Positions 16,288 through 25,931 of a DNA stretch of 64,000 bases are shown here, in pieces. Every line of letters begins with the position of its first letter. Positions within the stretch are counted from its first letter, which is position 1. The stretch covers positions 744,001 through 808,000 of the forward strand of contig CALOCN010000014.1 of assembly GCA_942491735.1 (NCBI GenBank), given 5' to 3'. This stretch comes from CALOCN01 sp942491735. Lineage in GTDB: Bacteria > Eisenbacteria > RBG-16-71-46 > JABDJR01. A program made the position numbers and the translations under genes. The notes under the pieces are model-generated. The model searched no databases, was not told the DNA's origin, and saw nothing but the letters and a program-made list of their open reading frames with translations.

Positions 16288-19200
16288 AGACCTACCTCAG
16301 ACTCCACCTTGCCCTGTCCCTGGTCCTTGGGCTGGGAGCGATGCTCCCGGGAATCGGCCCCGCACAGGCCGGAACCCTCACCGAGGACTTCTCCACCACC
16401 ACCCTGCACGACGCAGGCAACACCACCGCCGACTGGAACACCGGAGCCCAGGAACTCCGTCTGTTCCCGTTCGGGCTTACCCAGGTGGGCTCGTGGAATA
16501 CGACCAACCGTGCCGAGGGGGTGCTCGTCCATGGGAACCTGCTCCTGGTTTCGGACTTCAACGACGGGCTCTTGATCCTGGACATCACGGATCCGACCAG
16601 TCCCGACTCGCTCGGTAGGCTGGACACGGACCGGACCTACGATGTCACCGCGAGCGGAAACCTCGCTTTCGTCGCCGATCTCTTCCCGGGGATGCGGGTG
16701 GTGGACATCTCCGATCCCACGCTGCCCGTCCAGGTCGGTATCGTCGACACACCGGCACGCGCTACAGGAGTAGCGGTAGCGGGCGACATTGCCGCAGTCG
16801 CCGATCGGGAGGGGGGACTCCAGATCGTGGACATTTCCGACCCCACGACCCCCGCCATCGTGGGGAACTTTCCTACCCTGAACTCGTGGGGGGTCGAGAT
16901 CCGGGGCCACCTGGCCTACGTGGCCGATGAGACCCAGGGGCTGGTCGTCCTCGACATCTCCGATCCGACCAGCCCCGACTCGCTGGGCGCCTTTGCCACG
17001 ACTGCGTTGGAAGTGGACGTGGACGGCTCCCTGGCCTACGTGGCTGCGCGGAACGCGGGGCTACAGATCATGGACGTTACGGACCCGACCAACCCCACGC
17101 TCCTTGGCTCGATCACCTTCGGGAACTTGGCCTGGGACGTCTCGGTCAGCGGGGATCGTGTGCTGGTCGGTCACGACGGCACCGGGGCGAGCCTGGTCGA
17201 TGTCTCCGATCCCGCCAACCCGGTCCTCATCGACACCTACAACACCCCGGACTGGGCAGTCGGCGTGGACATGGCCGGCGAGTACGGCTTCGTGGGCGAC
17301 CGCTTCACCGGCGTCCTCGTCCTGCAGACCGCCTTCGCGAATCCTCCGATCGTGTCCGGGGGCTACAACACCCCGGGCAATGCCAACGGCCTGGCCGCGG
17401 CAGGGGACGTGGCCGTGGTGACGGACAACGGCACGGTCCGGCTCCTGGACATCTCGGACCCCGACGCCCCCCTGCCCCTGGGCACCTATGCGTCCTCTGC
17501 CTCCGATGTCAGCCTGTATGGCGGTCTCGCGCTGCTCTCCGGGCTCAGCGACGTCGAGGTCCTCGATATCAGCGATCCCAACGCGCCCTCCCTGACCGCC
17601 ACCATCCCCACCGCCGGCATCGCGCGCCAGACCCTGGCCGAGGGGGGCACCCTCTACGTGGCCGATCTGGGGAGCGGCCTGCGGATCTACGACATCAGCG
17701 AGCCCGGCGCCCCGGCCCAGGCCGGATCCCTCATGGTTTCGACGGACATGGCCAACCTCGCGCTGGCCGGCGACTACCTGTTCGTGGGAGCCGGGTTCAG
17801 CGGGATCTACGTGGTGGATGTCAGCGACCCCACCGCCCCCAGCCTGGTCACCAACTTCGGAAGCGTGGGGGGCAACCTTCACATCGACGGGCAGCACCTC
17901 TTCTCAACCGGCTCCACCGGGTTCGGGTTCCGTGTCTATGACATCACCGATCCGGCGACCCCGGTCCAGATCGGTAGCTGGGGGGCCTTTGATCCCTCGG
18001 GGAGCGCGCGGATGGACCTGGTCACCGACGGGGACTTCGCCTACGTGGCCGTCTCCGACTCCGGGATCGCCGTGGTCGACATCACGGACCTCACCGCTCC
18101 GGTGTTGGTGGGGATCGCGGACACGCCCGGGCTCAACGGCAGCTCCAACAACCAGGTTGCGGTGGCGGGTCACCGGGTGTTCAAGGCCGACGGCGCCGCC
18201 GGCGTCCAGGTCTTCCGGGTGCTCCAGGACGAGGTGAATGCCCCCCTCAACGCGGGCCGTTCCCTGGCCGTGGACACGCTGTCCGACACCATCCTCTCGG
18301 CTCGGCTTTCCGCGACGGAGGCCCCGGGCGTCGCCTGGGAGTTGAGTGGCGACGGCGGCGCCAACTGGCAGGCGGTTGCCAACGACAACAGCTGGAACGA
18401 CATCGCGGCGCAGGGCGCGGACCTGCTGTGGCGGACGACCCACACCTGGCTGGGACAGAACCCCGCGGTGCAGGACGTGACGCTCCAGTGGCTCTACGAG
18501 TTCGGCGGCATCACGTCCATCGAGGACGTGCCCGCCGACCAGGGGGGCCGTGTGTACCTGGAGTTCCTGCGCTCCCACTACGACGATCCCGGCGAGGCCA
18601 CCAACCCGGTCACCCAGTACGGCGTGTACCGCCGGGTGGACGCCGCTGCCCTCGCGCCCGAAGCGCTATCCCTGTCCGCCGTGTCCCCGCGGGTCGACGG
18701 CACCGACGACGCGGCCCCGCTCCCCGGGGTGGAGGCGCACTGGATCGACGGCGTCCGCTACGTGACCGCCGCCGCCGGCATCTTCCCGCCCGGCACCTGG
18801 GCCCTGGTGGCCAGCGTGCCCGCCACCCAGAGCGACACCTATCTGGTGGAGGTGACCACCGAGGCCGACTCCAGCGACACCGGAACCAACGAGTCCATCT
18901 ACCTGATCACCACCCACACCACCACCCCGTCGACGTGGTTCGCCAGCGAGCCCGACAGCGGCTACTCGGTGGACAACATCGCGCCGGGTGTTCCCGAGGG
19001 CTTTGCCGCCGTCTATGAGGGCGGAGGCACCGCCGCCCTGTCCTGGGAACCCGCTCCCGAGGAGGACTTCCAGTACTTCCGGGTCTACCGGGGCGCCACG
19101 CCGGGGTTCGGGATCGCCCCCGAGCTGATCGTGCACGAGACCGCGGGCACGGACTGGGAAGATCCGGCGCCGGGCGACCCCAACAACGCGTACTACCGGA

Positions 19201-19565
19201 TCACCGCGCTGGATCATGTGGGGAACGAGAGCGAGCCCACCGCCTCGGGCTCGATCCTGGCCGCGGACGATCGTCCTGCGCGACCCGCCGCATGCGTTCT
19301 CAGTGCGGCCGTGCCCAACCCGATGCGTTCCGGCACCCGGATTGCCTTCCAGTTGCCCGCCGACGCCCCGGTGTCGCTGAGCGTGTTCGACGTGACCGGA
19401 CGCCTGGTGCGGACCCTGGTGGATGAGACCCGCCCGGCCGGCGCCCATACCGTCACCTGGGACGGCACCGACCGGAACGGGACCCGTGTCTCGGCCGGCG
19501 TGTACCTGTACCGGCTCCGGGCCGGGGCGTTCACGCGCACCCAGCGTCTGGTAGTGACCCGCTAG
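16284..19565 (+). CDS. Large secreted LVIVD-repeat protein with FlgD-like C-terminal domain
   Basis: 1093 aa. A Sec signal peptide ends near PAQAG. From about residue 90 to 650 there are a dozen or more LVIVD repeats of about 40-45 residues, each with a core such as LLILDITDPTSP, MRVVDISDPTLP or IYVVDVSDPTAP. These build beta-propeller surfaces. A region with Trp-rich and fibronectin-like strands follows (residues 650-1010). The last 85 residues form a FlgD-Ig/type-IX-sorting-like domain: AVPNPMRSGT, SVFDVTGRLVRTL, WDGTDRNG, SAGVYLYRL and a basic end. Likely a cell-surface or released binding protein. It is coupled to the receiver gene and lies upstream of the propeller histidine kinase. Confidence 0.9.
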   Translation: MKTYLRLHLALSLVLGLGAMLPGIGPAQAGTLTEDFSTTTLHDAGNTTADWNTGAQELRLFPFGLTQVGSWNTTNRAEGVLVHGNLLLVSDFNDGLLILDITDPTSPDSLGRLDTDRTYDVTASGNLAFVADLFPGMRVVDISDPTLPVQVGIVDTPARATGVAVAGDIAAVADREGGLQIVDISDPTTPAIVGNFPTLNSWGVEIRGHLAYVADETQGLVVLDISDPTSPDSLGAFATTALEVDVDGSLAYVAARNAGLQIMDVTDPTNPTLLGSITFGNLAWDVSVSGDRVLVGHDGTGASLVDVSDPANPVLIDTYNTPDWAVGVDMAGEYGFVGDRFTGVLVLQTAFANPPIVSGGYNTPGNANGLAAAGDVAVVTDNGTVRLLDISDPDAPLPLGTYASSASDVSLYGGLALLSGLSDVEVLDISDPNAPSLTATIPTAGIARQTLAEGGTLYVADLGSGLRIYDISEPGAPAQAGSLMVSTDMANLALAGDYLFVGAGFSGIYVVDVSDPTAPSLVTNFGSVGGNLHIDGQHLFSTGSTGFGFRVYDITDPATPVQIGSWGAFDPSGSARMDLVTDGDFAYVAVSDSGIAVVDITDLTAPVLVGIADTPGLNGSSNNQVAVAGHRVFKADGAAGVQVFRVLQDEVNAPLNAGRSLAVDTLSDTILSARLSATEAPGVAWELSGDGGANWQAVANDNSWNDIAAQGADLLWRTTHTWLGQNPAVQDVTLQWLYEFGGITSIEDVPADQGGRVYLEFLRSHYDDPGEATNPVTQYGVYRRVDAAALAPEALSLSAVSPRVDGTDDAAPLPGVEAHWIDGVRYVTAAAGIFPPGTWALVASVPATQSDTYLVEVTTEADSSDTGTNESIYLITTHTTTPSTWFASEPDSGYSVDNIAPGVPEGFAAVYEGGGTAALSWEPAPEEDFQYFRVYRGATPGFGIAPELIVHETAGTDWEDPAPGDPNNAYYRITALDHVGNESEPTASGSILAADDRPARPAACVLSAAVPNPMRSGTRIAFQLPADAPVSLSVFDVTGRLVRTLVDETRPAGAHTVTWDGTDRNGTRVSAGVYLYRLRAGAFTRTQRLVVTR

Positions 19566-19575
19566 CCGGGAGCAC

Positions 19576-19624
19576 CGGGTGGGTTCCACACCCGTGGGGC
19601 GGCCACTCGACGTGGTCGCCCCAC
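19576..19624 (+). terminator. Tandem hairpins, probable terminator
   Basis: CGGGTG/CACCCG (19576-19594) is directly followed by a 13-bp stem with one G-T pair (19594-19606 with 19612-19624, five-base loop). There is no U-tract, so it may act as a Rho-assisted or attenuating structure between the LVIVD gene and the kinase. Confidence 0.5.
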
Positions 19625-19718
19625 GCTTCCTTCGGGGGCTCTCCGGGATGGCGACCGCCCGGGGGTGCTACCCTACCCGCCAAGGCTCCGTTCCGATCGC
19701 CGCTCGAGGTCATCCCGC

Positions 19719-22700
19719 GTGCATGTTCTCCTTCCCCCCCGGCCCCACGACCGATCCCGGATCCGGATCCCGGGTCTGCTCCTCCTGCTGTCGTTCCTCA
19801 CCGCGCCCGCCACCGCCCACGCCACCGAGTACGTCGTCGAGCGGTGGACTGTCGAGGACGGGCTCCCCGTGATCAGCCTGACCGACATCGTGCAGACCCC
19901 GGACGGCTATCTCTGGGTCGCCAGCCTGGACGGGTTGGTGCGCTTCGACGGGGCGCGCTTTACCGTGTTCAACACGGAGAACACCCCCGCCTTCCCCGGG
20001 GATCGCCTCTCCCGCCTCCATGTGGCCGCGGACAGCAGCCTGTGGATCGCCACCCAGGGGCTGGGGATCGTCCGCTACAAGGACAGCGTGTTCACCGGCT
20101 TTTCCGTGGTGAAGAGCCTCGCCCTGCAGGCCGACCAGGTGTTCCACGAGGACGATGGCGGCACGGTATGGATCACCGCGGACGACGGGATCTACCGGTT
20201 CAACGGCACCGAGGTGGAGCGGTTCCAGGAGGCGCCCCGGGGGGAGGTGGTGCGGGCCATGGCGCACGACGGCCGTACCCTGTGGTGGGCGACGCAGTCC
20301 GCGCTCTACCGGTACCGGGACGGGGAGACCCGGCAGGTTGCGACCTTCGGTCCGGAGGAGGTCGTCGTCGCCCTCGCCAAGGGCGCGGAGGGACCCCTGT
20401 GGGTGGAAACCACCACCACGCTCTTCCGGTGGCAGGAGGGTCGTCTCATCCCCTCCAACCCCGGTGAAGGGCGGAGTTGGCTCCCCCTCAAGGCCGACAC
20501 CATTGGCTACGCGCTCTCCGAGGAGGGCGTGTTCCGCTGGACCGGCACGGGATGGGAGCGGGCGCTCCCGACCCGGGAGCCGGTCTCCCTGCTCCTCGAG
20601 GATAACGGGCGGCTGTGGGCGGCCGGTCCCGAGGTCCTGTACTGCGACAGCACCGTCGTCCTGCAACGACCGATCGCCCCCAGCCGGCTGTTTCGGGACC
20701 ATGAAGGCAGCATCTGGCTGACCTCCGTCCGCGCCGGTCTCTGCCGCATCGATCCCGCCGTCTTCCGGATGATCGGGGTAGAGGAGGGGATCCCTGAACA
20801 ATCCACCTACGCGGTCTACGAGCACCGCCCCGGGGAGGTCCTGGTAGGCGCCCTGAGCGGAGGGTTGGTCCGCATCCGCGGGGATCGGGTGGAGCCCGTC
20901 CCCTCCCTGCTGAACTCCGTCTACGCCATCCACGGGGACCGCTCCGGAAACCTGTGGATCGGAGGCGGCGGCCGGGCGCCCGACGGTGGGGGGGCGTGGC
21001 TGGCCGGCTGGGATCCCGCCGGCAGGCCGTTCCCCCAGACCGGTCTTCCCGAATTCAACAATGTCCGGGTCATCGACGAGGACCGCCACGGCGCCCTGTG
21101 GGTGGGAGCCTGGGGAGGGCTGTTCCGCAGGGTCGCGGCAAACTGGGAGCGCATGCCCGCGGACAGCCTCCTGGCCGGCGCGTACGTGCGGTCCATCGAG
21201 GAGACGCACACCGGGCTATGGATGGGGACCAACGGGTCGGGCATCCTCCACTGGGACGGAAGCGTCTTCAGCCGGATTGACACTACCCAGGGTCTCTCGG
21301 GCATGAACGTCCGGGGCATCACCGAGGACTCCCACGGTATCCTCTGGGTGGGCACCGAGGGTCTGGGCCTGAACCGCATCGATCCGGCCGATCCGCGGAA
21401 CCCGCGGATCACCGCCATCCGCGAGGAACACGGCCTCTACGACAACGCGGTGCACGAGGCCCTGGAGGATGGACAGGGCAGGCTCTGGTTGAGCAGCAAT
21501 CGGGGGATCTTCTGGATCCTGCGCTCGGAACTGGAAGCGTTCGCGCGCGGGGAGCGGGCGCGGGTGGCCTCGGTGGCCTACACCGAACGGCACGGGCTGA
21601 AGAACCGGGAGGCCAACGGAGGGAGCCAGCCCAACGCCCTGTGCGACTCCCGGGGGCAGCTCTGGTTCGTCACCGTGGACGGGGTGGCCATCGTGGATCC
21701 GGCGACGGTGCCGCTGGGGGACCCTCCTCCCCCGATCGTGATCGAGGAGGTTCGGGCCGCCGGGAGCCGATATCCGGTGCGGGACCGCCCGGTCGGCCTT
21801 CCTTCCGGCGCCCGGTCCCTGGAGGTCGACTTCACCGCCATGAGCTTCCGCGCCCCCGAGAGCATCGAGTTCCGCTACCGCCTGGATGGGGTCGACGACG
21901 ACTGGGTGGAGGTCGGCAACCGGCGGGTGGCCTACTACACGCGCGTGCCTCCCGGGAATCGCCGTTTCCGTGTCCAGGCCAGCCGCGGCCCCGCGAGCTG
22001 GGGGGATGAGGCTAGGGTCATGCTCGCGGTGCCGGCACGGCCGCATGAAACCTGGTGGTTCCGGGGTCTGCTGCTCGCGCTGGCCGGGGGCACGCTATAC
22101 GGGCTGTATGCCTACCGGATGCGGATCCAGCGGATGCAGTTGGCCGAGGTGACGGCCGAGGCCGAACGTCGACGACGGGTGGAGGTGGACCTGCGCCGGC
22201 TGGGGCAACGCCTGATCAGCGCCCAGGAAGATGAACGGCGGCGTCTCTCCCGGGAGCTTCACGACGACGTCAGCCAGCGACTGGCCCTCCTGAACATCGA
22301 GGTCAGCATGTTGGGACAGACCAGCGGCCAGGACGTGACAGAGCTGGAACGCCTGGCCGGCGAACTTGCCGACGACCTGCGCCGGATCTCCCACAACCTG
22401 CACCCGGGCAAGCTGGAGCAGGTAGGTATCGTTACGGGCCTCTCCAGCTTGTGCCGCGAGTTGACCCGGAGGACGGAGATGGATGTCACCTTCCGGGACG
22501 AAACCCAGGACGACCTGGATCTCTCGACCGATCTCAGCCTCTGCATGTACCGGGTTGCCCAGGAGGCGCTCCACAACAGCTGGAAACACAGCGGTGCCGG
22601 TGCGGCCACGGTGACGCTGCGACGGGCGGCGGGCGGTGTGGAACTCGTCGTCGCGGACGAGGGGCGGGGCTTCGACTTCCTTGATGATACGCGAGGTGGT

Positions 22701-22829
22701 CTCGGCCTACTCAGCATGAGCGAACGGGCACGGGCCGCCGGAGTCGACCTGCGGATCGACTCCGCGCCGGGGCAAGGCACTCGTATCCACCTCCGCTTGC
22801 CCTCGCGTCTTGTAGACTCCTCCTTATGA
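19719..22829 (+). CDS. Two-component propeller sensor histidine kinase (Reg_prop, Y_Y_Y, HisKA_3, HATPase_c)
   Basis: About 1036 aa from GTG 19719; GTG 19665 is also possible. A signal/TM segment (IPGLLLLLSFLTAPATA) is followed by periplasmic two-component propeller repeats with the cores TPDGYLWVASLDGLVRFDG, GLWMGTNGSGIL and GILWVGTEGLGLNRID. A Y_Y_Y domain (IEFRYRLDGVDDDWVEVG...RVPPGNRRFRVQA) and one TM helix (GLLLALAGGTLYGLYAYRM) come next. The cytoplasmic kinase has the H-box RRRLSRELHDDVSQRLALLN, and HATPase N and G boxes in QEALHNSWKHSGA and DEGRGFDF. It senses an extracytoplasmic, probably carbohydrate-like or surface, signal. The stop overlaps the regulator start. Confidence 0.92.
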   Translation: MHVLLPPRPHDRSRIRIPGLLLLLSFLTAPATAHATEYVVERWTVEDGLPVISLTDIVQTPDGYLWVASLDGLVRFDGARFTVFNTENTPAFPGDRLSRLHVAADSSLWIATQGLGIVRYKDSVFTGFSVVKSLALQADQVFHEDDGGTVWITADDGIYRFNGTEVERFQEAPRGEVVRAMAHDGRTLWWATQSALYRYRDGETRQVATFGPEEVVVALAKGAEGPLWVETTTTLFRWQEGRLIPSNPGEGRSWLPLKADTIGYALSEEGVFRWTGTGWERALPTREPVSLLLEDNGRLWAAGPEVLYCDSTVVLQRPIAPSRLFRDHEGSIWLTSVRAGLCRIDPAVFRMIGVEEGIPEQSTYAVYEHRPGEVLVGALSGGLVRIRGDRVEPVPSLLNSVYAIHGDRSGNLWIGGGGRAPDGGGAWLAGWDPAGRPFPQTGLPEFNNVRVIDEDRHGALWVGAWGGLFRRVAANWERMPADSLLAGAYVRSIEETHTGLWMGTNGSGILHWDGSVFSRIDTTQGLSGMNVRGITEDSHGILWVGTEGLGLNRIDPADPRNPRITAIREEHGLYDNAVHEALEDGQGRLWLSSNRGIFWILRSELEAFARGERARVASVAYTERHGLKNREANGGSQPNALCDSRGQLWFVTVDGVAIVDPATVPLGDPPPPIVIEEVRAAGSRYPVRDRPVGLPSGARSLEVDFTAMSFRAPESIEFRYRLDGVDDDWVEVGNRRVAYYTRVPPGNRRFRVQASRGPASWGDEARVMLAVPARPHETWWFRGLLLALAGGTLYGLYAYRMRIQRMQLAEVTAEAERRRRVEVDLRRLGQRLISAQEDERRRLSRELHDDVSQRLALLNIEVSMLGQTSGQDVTELERLAGELADDLRRISHNLHPGKLEQVGIVTGLSSLCRELTRRTEMDVTFRDETQDDLDLSTDLSLCMYRVAQEALHNSWKHSGAGAATVTLRRAAGGVELVVADEGRGFDFLDDTRGGLGLLSMSERARAAGVDLRIDSAPGQGTRIHLRLPSRLVDSSL

Positions 22830-23455
22830 GCCGTCCCCGCGTCTTCCTCGCCGACGATCACGAGATGCTGGTCGAGGCATTCACCCTTCTGCTCAAGGAC
22901 CACTCGGAGGTGGTGGGTACCGCCCGCGACGGCGAGGAACTGCTGGAACGGGCCACGGACGTGCGTCCGGACGTAGTGGTCCTGGACATCACCATGCCGC
23001 GTCTCAATGGCCTGGACGCGGCGGTTCGTCTCCGCCAGACCCTGCCCCATGTCCGGGTCATCTTCCTGACCATGAACGGCGATCCCGACGTGGCGGCCAA
23101 GGCGTTGTCCGAGGGGGCGTCGGGGTACCTTCTCAAGAACGGCGCGGCGAGCGAACTCCGCACGGCGATCGACGCCGCCATGCAGGGCCGCACCTATATC
23201 ACCCCACTCATTGCCGGAGACGTTCTCACCTCGACCCGGGATCAGCAGGGGGAGTTCGCCAAGCTGACCTCCCGCCAGCGGGAGGTCCTCCAGCTACTCG
23301 CCGAAGGGCTCTCCATGAAAGAAGTGGGTGCCCGTCTGGGGCTCACCCCGCGCACGGTGGCCCACCACAAGTACACGCTCATGGAGACGCTGGGGCTGGA
23401 GACCAATGCCGACCTGGTGCGGTTCGCGGTGCGCAACGGCCTGGCGTCGTCGTGA
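22826..23455 (+). CDS. NarL/FixJ family response regulator
   Basis: 209 aa. The receiver has D10-D11, phospho-acceptor D54 in VVVLDITMPRLNG and Lys in GYLLKNGAAS. A LuxR-type HTH follows: LTSRQREVLQLLAEGLSMKEVGARLGLTPRTVAHHKYTLME. The ATGA overlap with the kinase stop makes it the cognate partner. Its targets may include the palindrome at 15818, which is inference. Confidence 0.94.
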   Translation: MSRPRVFLADDHEMLVEAFTLLLKDHSEVVGTARDGEELLERATDVRPDVVVLDITMPRLNGLDAAVRLRQTLPHVRVIFLTMNGDPDVAAKALSEGASGYLLKNGAASELRTAIDAAMQGRTYITPLIAGDVLTSTRDQQGEFAKLTSRQREVLQLLAEGLSMKEVGARLGLTPRTVAHHKYTLMETLGLETNADLVRFAVRNGLASS

Positions 23456-23471
23456 GCGCGAAATCGCAGAC

Positions 23472-24830
23472 CTAGGCTCCGCCCACCTCGCTGATGCGGG
23501 CGTCCACCCGGGCCGGGCCGCGTTGGTGGATCCAGATCACCAGCATCACCGAGACGCTCCACAACCCGATGGCCAGCCCGGTCCAGATCCCGTGCACTCC
23601 CATCCCGCGCCCGAACACGAACCAGATGGCCAGTGGAATCCCGATGACCCAGTAGGCGACCAGGTTGAACACGGCCGCGGGTACGGTCCGGCCCATGCCG
23701 CGCAGGATCCCCCCTCCCACCACCTGGATCCCATCCGCGATCTGAAACGCGGCGCCGATGGGAAGGATGGAGGTGGCCAGGGCGAGAACCGCGGCGTCGT
23801 CGGTGTAGAGACGGCAGAGCGGTTCGCCAAACACCACGAAGATCGTGCCGGAGAACAGCATGAAGACCGCGCCCATGCCCAGGCCCACCCAGCTCGCGAT
23901 CTGGGCTTCCCTGCGCTGCCCCGCCCCGATCAGGTTCCCGACCCGGGTCACCGCGCCCATGGAGATCCCCAGGGGGACCATGAACGCCACCGAGATGAGA
24001 TTCATGGCCACGGTGTGCGAGGCCAGCTCCAGGGTTCCCAGTCGACCGGCGAGCAGGGTGGCTATCTGGAAGGTCCACATTTCCAGACCGACCTGGATGC
24101 TGATGGGAAACCCGTAGCGAAGAATCTGCCAGTGCCCGCGGAGATCCAGGGCGGCGCGACTCCAGGGGAGCCATGCCCCGTGGTGGAGTTTGCCCCAGTG
24201 GATGAACGCGATCAGCACCACCAGCATGAAGAGCCGGGTGAAGGCGGTGGCGATACCCGCGCCGGTCAATCCCATTTCCGGAAAACCCAGGCGACCGAAG
24301 ATCAGGCCGTAGTTCAGGAACACGTTGAGCAGGTTGGCAAGGATGACCACGTAAAGCATGGGGCGGACGATGCCCCGGCCCATCAGGTACTGACGCAATA
24401 CGAAGAAGGCATACAAGGGAACCAGGCTTGGAATCTGCACCCAGACATAGTCCCGGGCCATGTGGGCCAGCAGGGGGTCCTGTCCCAGGAGCTTCAATCC
24501 CGGTTCGGCGAACAGCCACACCACGCCGAACACGATGCTGAGGATCCCTCCCAGAACGAGCCCGCGCTGGACGGTTCGGGCCATCAGCTCCATGTTGCGA
24601 CTGCCATAGGCCTGGGTGATGAGGGGATCCACCCCAAGCAGGAGGCCCATGCCGAAGAGCGAGGAGCCAAAGACCCACAGGCGCCCGAGGCTTGCCGCGG
24701 CCAGTTCCCCGGTTCCCACGTGACCCACCATGAGGATGTCCACCACCCCCATGAGCATCATGCCGAGCTGGGTTGCCGCGACCGGTGCCGCCAACCGGGT
24801 GAGTGCGTTGAACTCCTTGCGAACCGGCAT
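23472..24830 (-). CDS. MATE family efflux transporter
   Basis: 452 aa, twelve hydrophobic segments. It starts MPVRKEFNALTRLAAPVAATQLGMMLMGVVDILMVGHVG, the typical NorM opening. The mid-protein repeat GLEMWTFQIATLLAGRLGTLELASHTVAMN marks the second half of the two-fold MATE fold. Expected to export cationic drugs or metabolites in exchange for Na+ or H+. Last gene of a minus-strand run; the dehydrogenase stop lies two bases upstream of its start. Confidence 0.92.
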   Translation of the reverse strand: MPVRKEFNALTRLAAPVAATQLGMMLMGVVDILMVGHVGTGELAAASLGRLWVFGSSLFGMGLLLGVDPLITQAYGSRNMELMARTVQRGLVLGGILSIVFGVVWLFAEPGLKLLGQDPLLAHMARDYVWVQIPSLVPLYAFFVLRQYLMGRGIVRPMLYVVILANLLNVFLNYGLIFGRLGFPEMGLTGAGIATAFTRLFMLVVLIAFIHWGKLHHGAWLPWSRAALDLRGHWQILRYGFPISIQVGLEMWTFQIATLLAGRLGTLELASHTVAMNLISVAFMVPLGISMGAVTRVGNLIGAGQRREAQIASWVGLGMGAVFMLFSGTIFVVFGEPLCRLYTDDAAVLALATSILPIGAAFQIADGIQVVGGGILRGMGRTVPAAVFNLVAYWVIGIPLAIWFVFGRGMGVHGIWTGLAIGLWSVSVMLVIWIHQRGPARVDARISEVGGA

Positions 24831-24832
24831 GG

Positions 24833-25930
24833 TCAGGCCGAAGGATCGATGAGCGCCTTGACCACGGAGCCCGAGGCGACCGCGTCCAGGGCCTCAGCCG
24901 CGTTGGACAGGCCGAAACGTGTGAGCTGCATGGCTTCCCAGGGTGCGGCGAAAGCGTCGTCCGCCATCACCGCGGCGCCCCGATGGAAGTGCGAGTAGTC
25001 CGAACCCCAGCAACCGCGCACGGTCAGGTGTTTGGCGTTGAGATCGAGGTGCGGATTGAACGCCACGTCACCATGATCCAGGTACTGACCCACCACCACC
25101 ACCGTCCCCGCTTGGCGGGCAAGTCGCATCGCATCCACCACCGCCTGGGCCGACCCGGTCGCCTCGATCACCACGTCGGCGCCCCGACCTCCGGTGCGTT
25201 CCCTTACCCAGGTTTCCCGTGCGTCGAACGGGTGCTGCGTGAAATCCAGCGTGTCCTTGACTCCCATGGCGGCGGCCGCCTCCAGGCGTCCGGCGGGAGC
25301 ACCGACAACCAGGACGCGTCCCGCGCCGCGCAGCCGGGCCAGGTGGGCGGCGGCGAGCCCGACCGGTCCCGCGCCCAGCACCAGAACGGTGTCGGCGAAC
25401 CGTACCTCTCCCAGTTCCACCGCATGGAGCGCGGTGGGGAGCGCACATCCTCCGGCCATGAACCGTTCGAACGGCAGCTGGCCCAGGGGGATGATCCGCA
25501 CCCCTTCCTTGAGGTGCACGGCCTCGGCCCACCCGCCGGTGAGTCCGTCCTGGAGACCGTAGGTGATGCCGTAGACCTTGCGGTGTGGACAGCGGGTGCT
25601 CGCCTTGGCGACCAGGCAATACCAACAGGCATGGCAGGTCCGGTGCACGTCGAGAAAGGTGACCCGATCGCCTTCGCGCAGGCGACGTCCTTCGACGTCG
25701 GTCACGGTCCCGCGGATGCGGACCAGGACTCCCACGCTGACATGGCCGGGGATGATGGGATAGGGGACGCCGGCCAACCGGCCGTGGCTCAGGTGGACAT
25801 CGGTGCCGCAGACCTCGCTCAGCGTGGTGCGTAGGATGGCCTCACCCGGGTCGAGGTCCGGAAGGGGGACTTCCCGCACTTCCATCGGCTGGCCCGGTCC
25901 GGGAAGCACGGCGGCACGTACATGGTTCAT
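24833..25930 (-). CDS. Zinc-dependent medium-chain alcohol dehydrogenase
   Basis: 365 aa. Catalytic-zinc region CGTDVHLSHGR, then IIPGHVSVGVL with the GHE-like segment modified to GHV. The structural-zinc loop is reduced to CHACWYCLVAKASTRCPH. The Rossmann motif is VLVLGAGPVGLAAAHLA. The ending resembles threonine dehydrogenase-like or sorbitol-type MDRs; the substrate is unknown. It is followed two bases later by the MATE gene and preceded by the GT39/TPR gene with one base between, so the three form an operon. Confidence 0.88.
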   Translation of the reverse strand: MNHVRAAVLPGPGQPMEVREVPLPDLDPGEAILRTTLSEVCGTDVHLSHGRLAGVPYPIIPGHVSVGVLVRIRGTVTDVEGRRLREGDRVTFLDVHRTCHACWYCLVAKASTRCPHRKVYGITYGLQDGLTGGWAEAVHLKEGVRIIPLGQLPFERFMAGGCALPTALHAVELGEVRFADTVLVLGAGPVGLAAAHLARLRGAGRVLVVGAPAGRLEAAAAMGVKDTLDFTQHPFDARETWVRERTGGRGADVVIEATGSAQAVVDAMRLARQAGTVVVVGQYLDHGDVAFNPHLDLNAKHLTVRGCWGSDYSHFHRGAAVMADDAFAAPWEAMQLTRFGLSNAAEALDAVASGSVVKALIDPSA

Positions 25931-25931
25931 T

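Noticed and set aside
16500..18200. Tandem DNA repeats
   Set aside because: The periodic similarity comes from coding LVIVD repeats in the protein; the DNA itself is not a satellite.
19281..19565. Type IX secretion system sorting domain as proof of a T9SS
   Set aside because: The FlgD-like C-terminal domain is shared by proteins in lineages without T9SS, and no Por/Spr machinery gene lies in this window.
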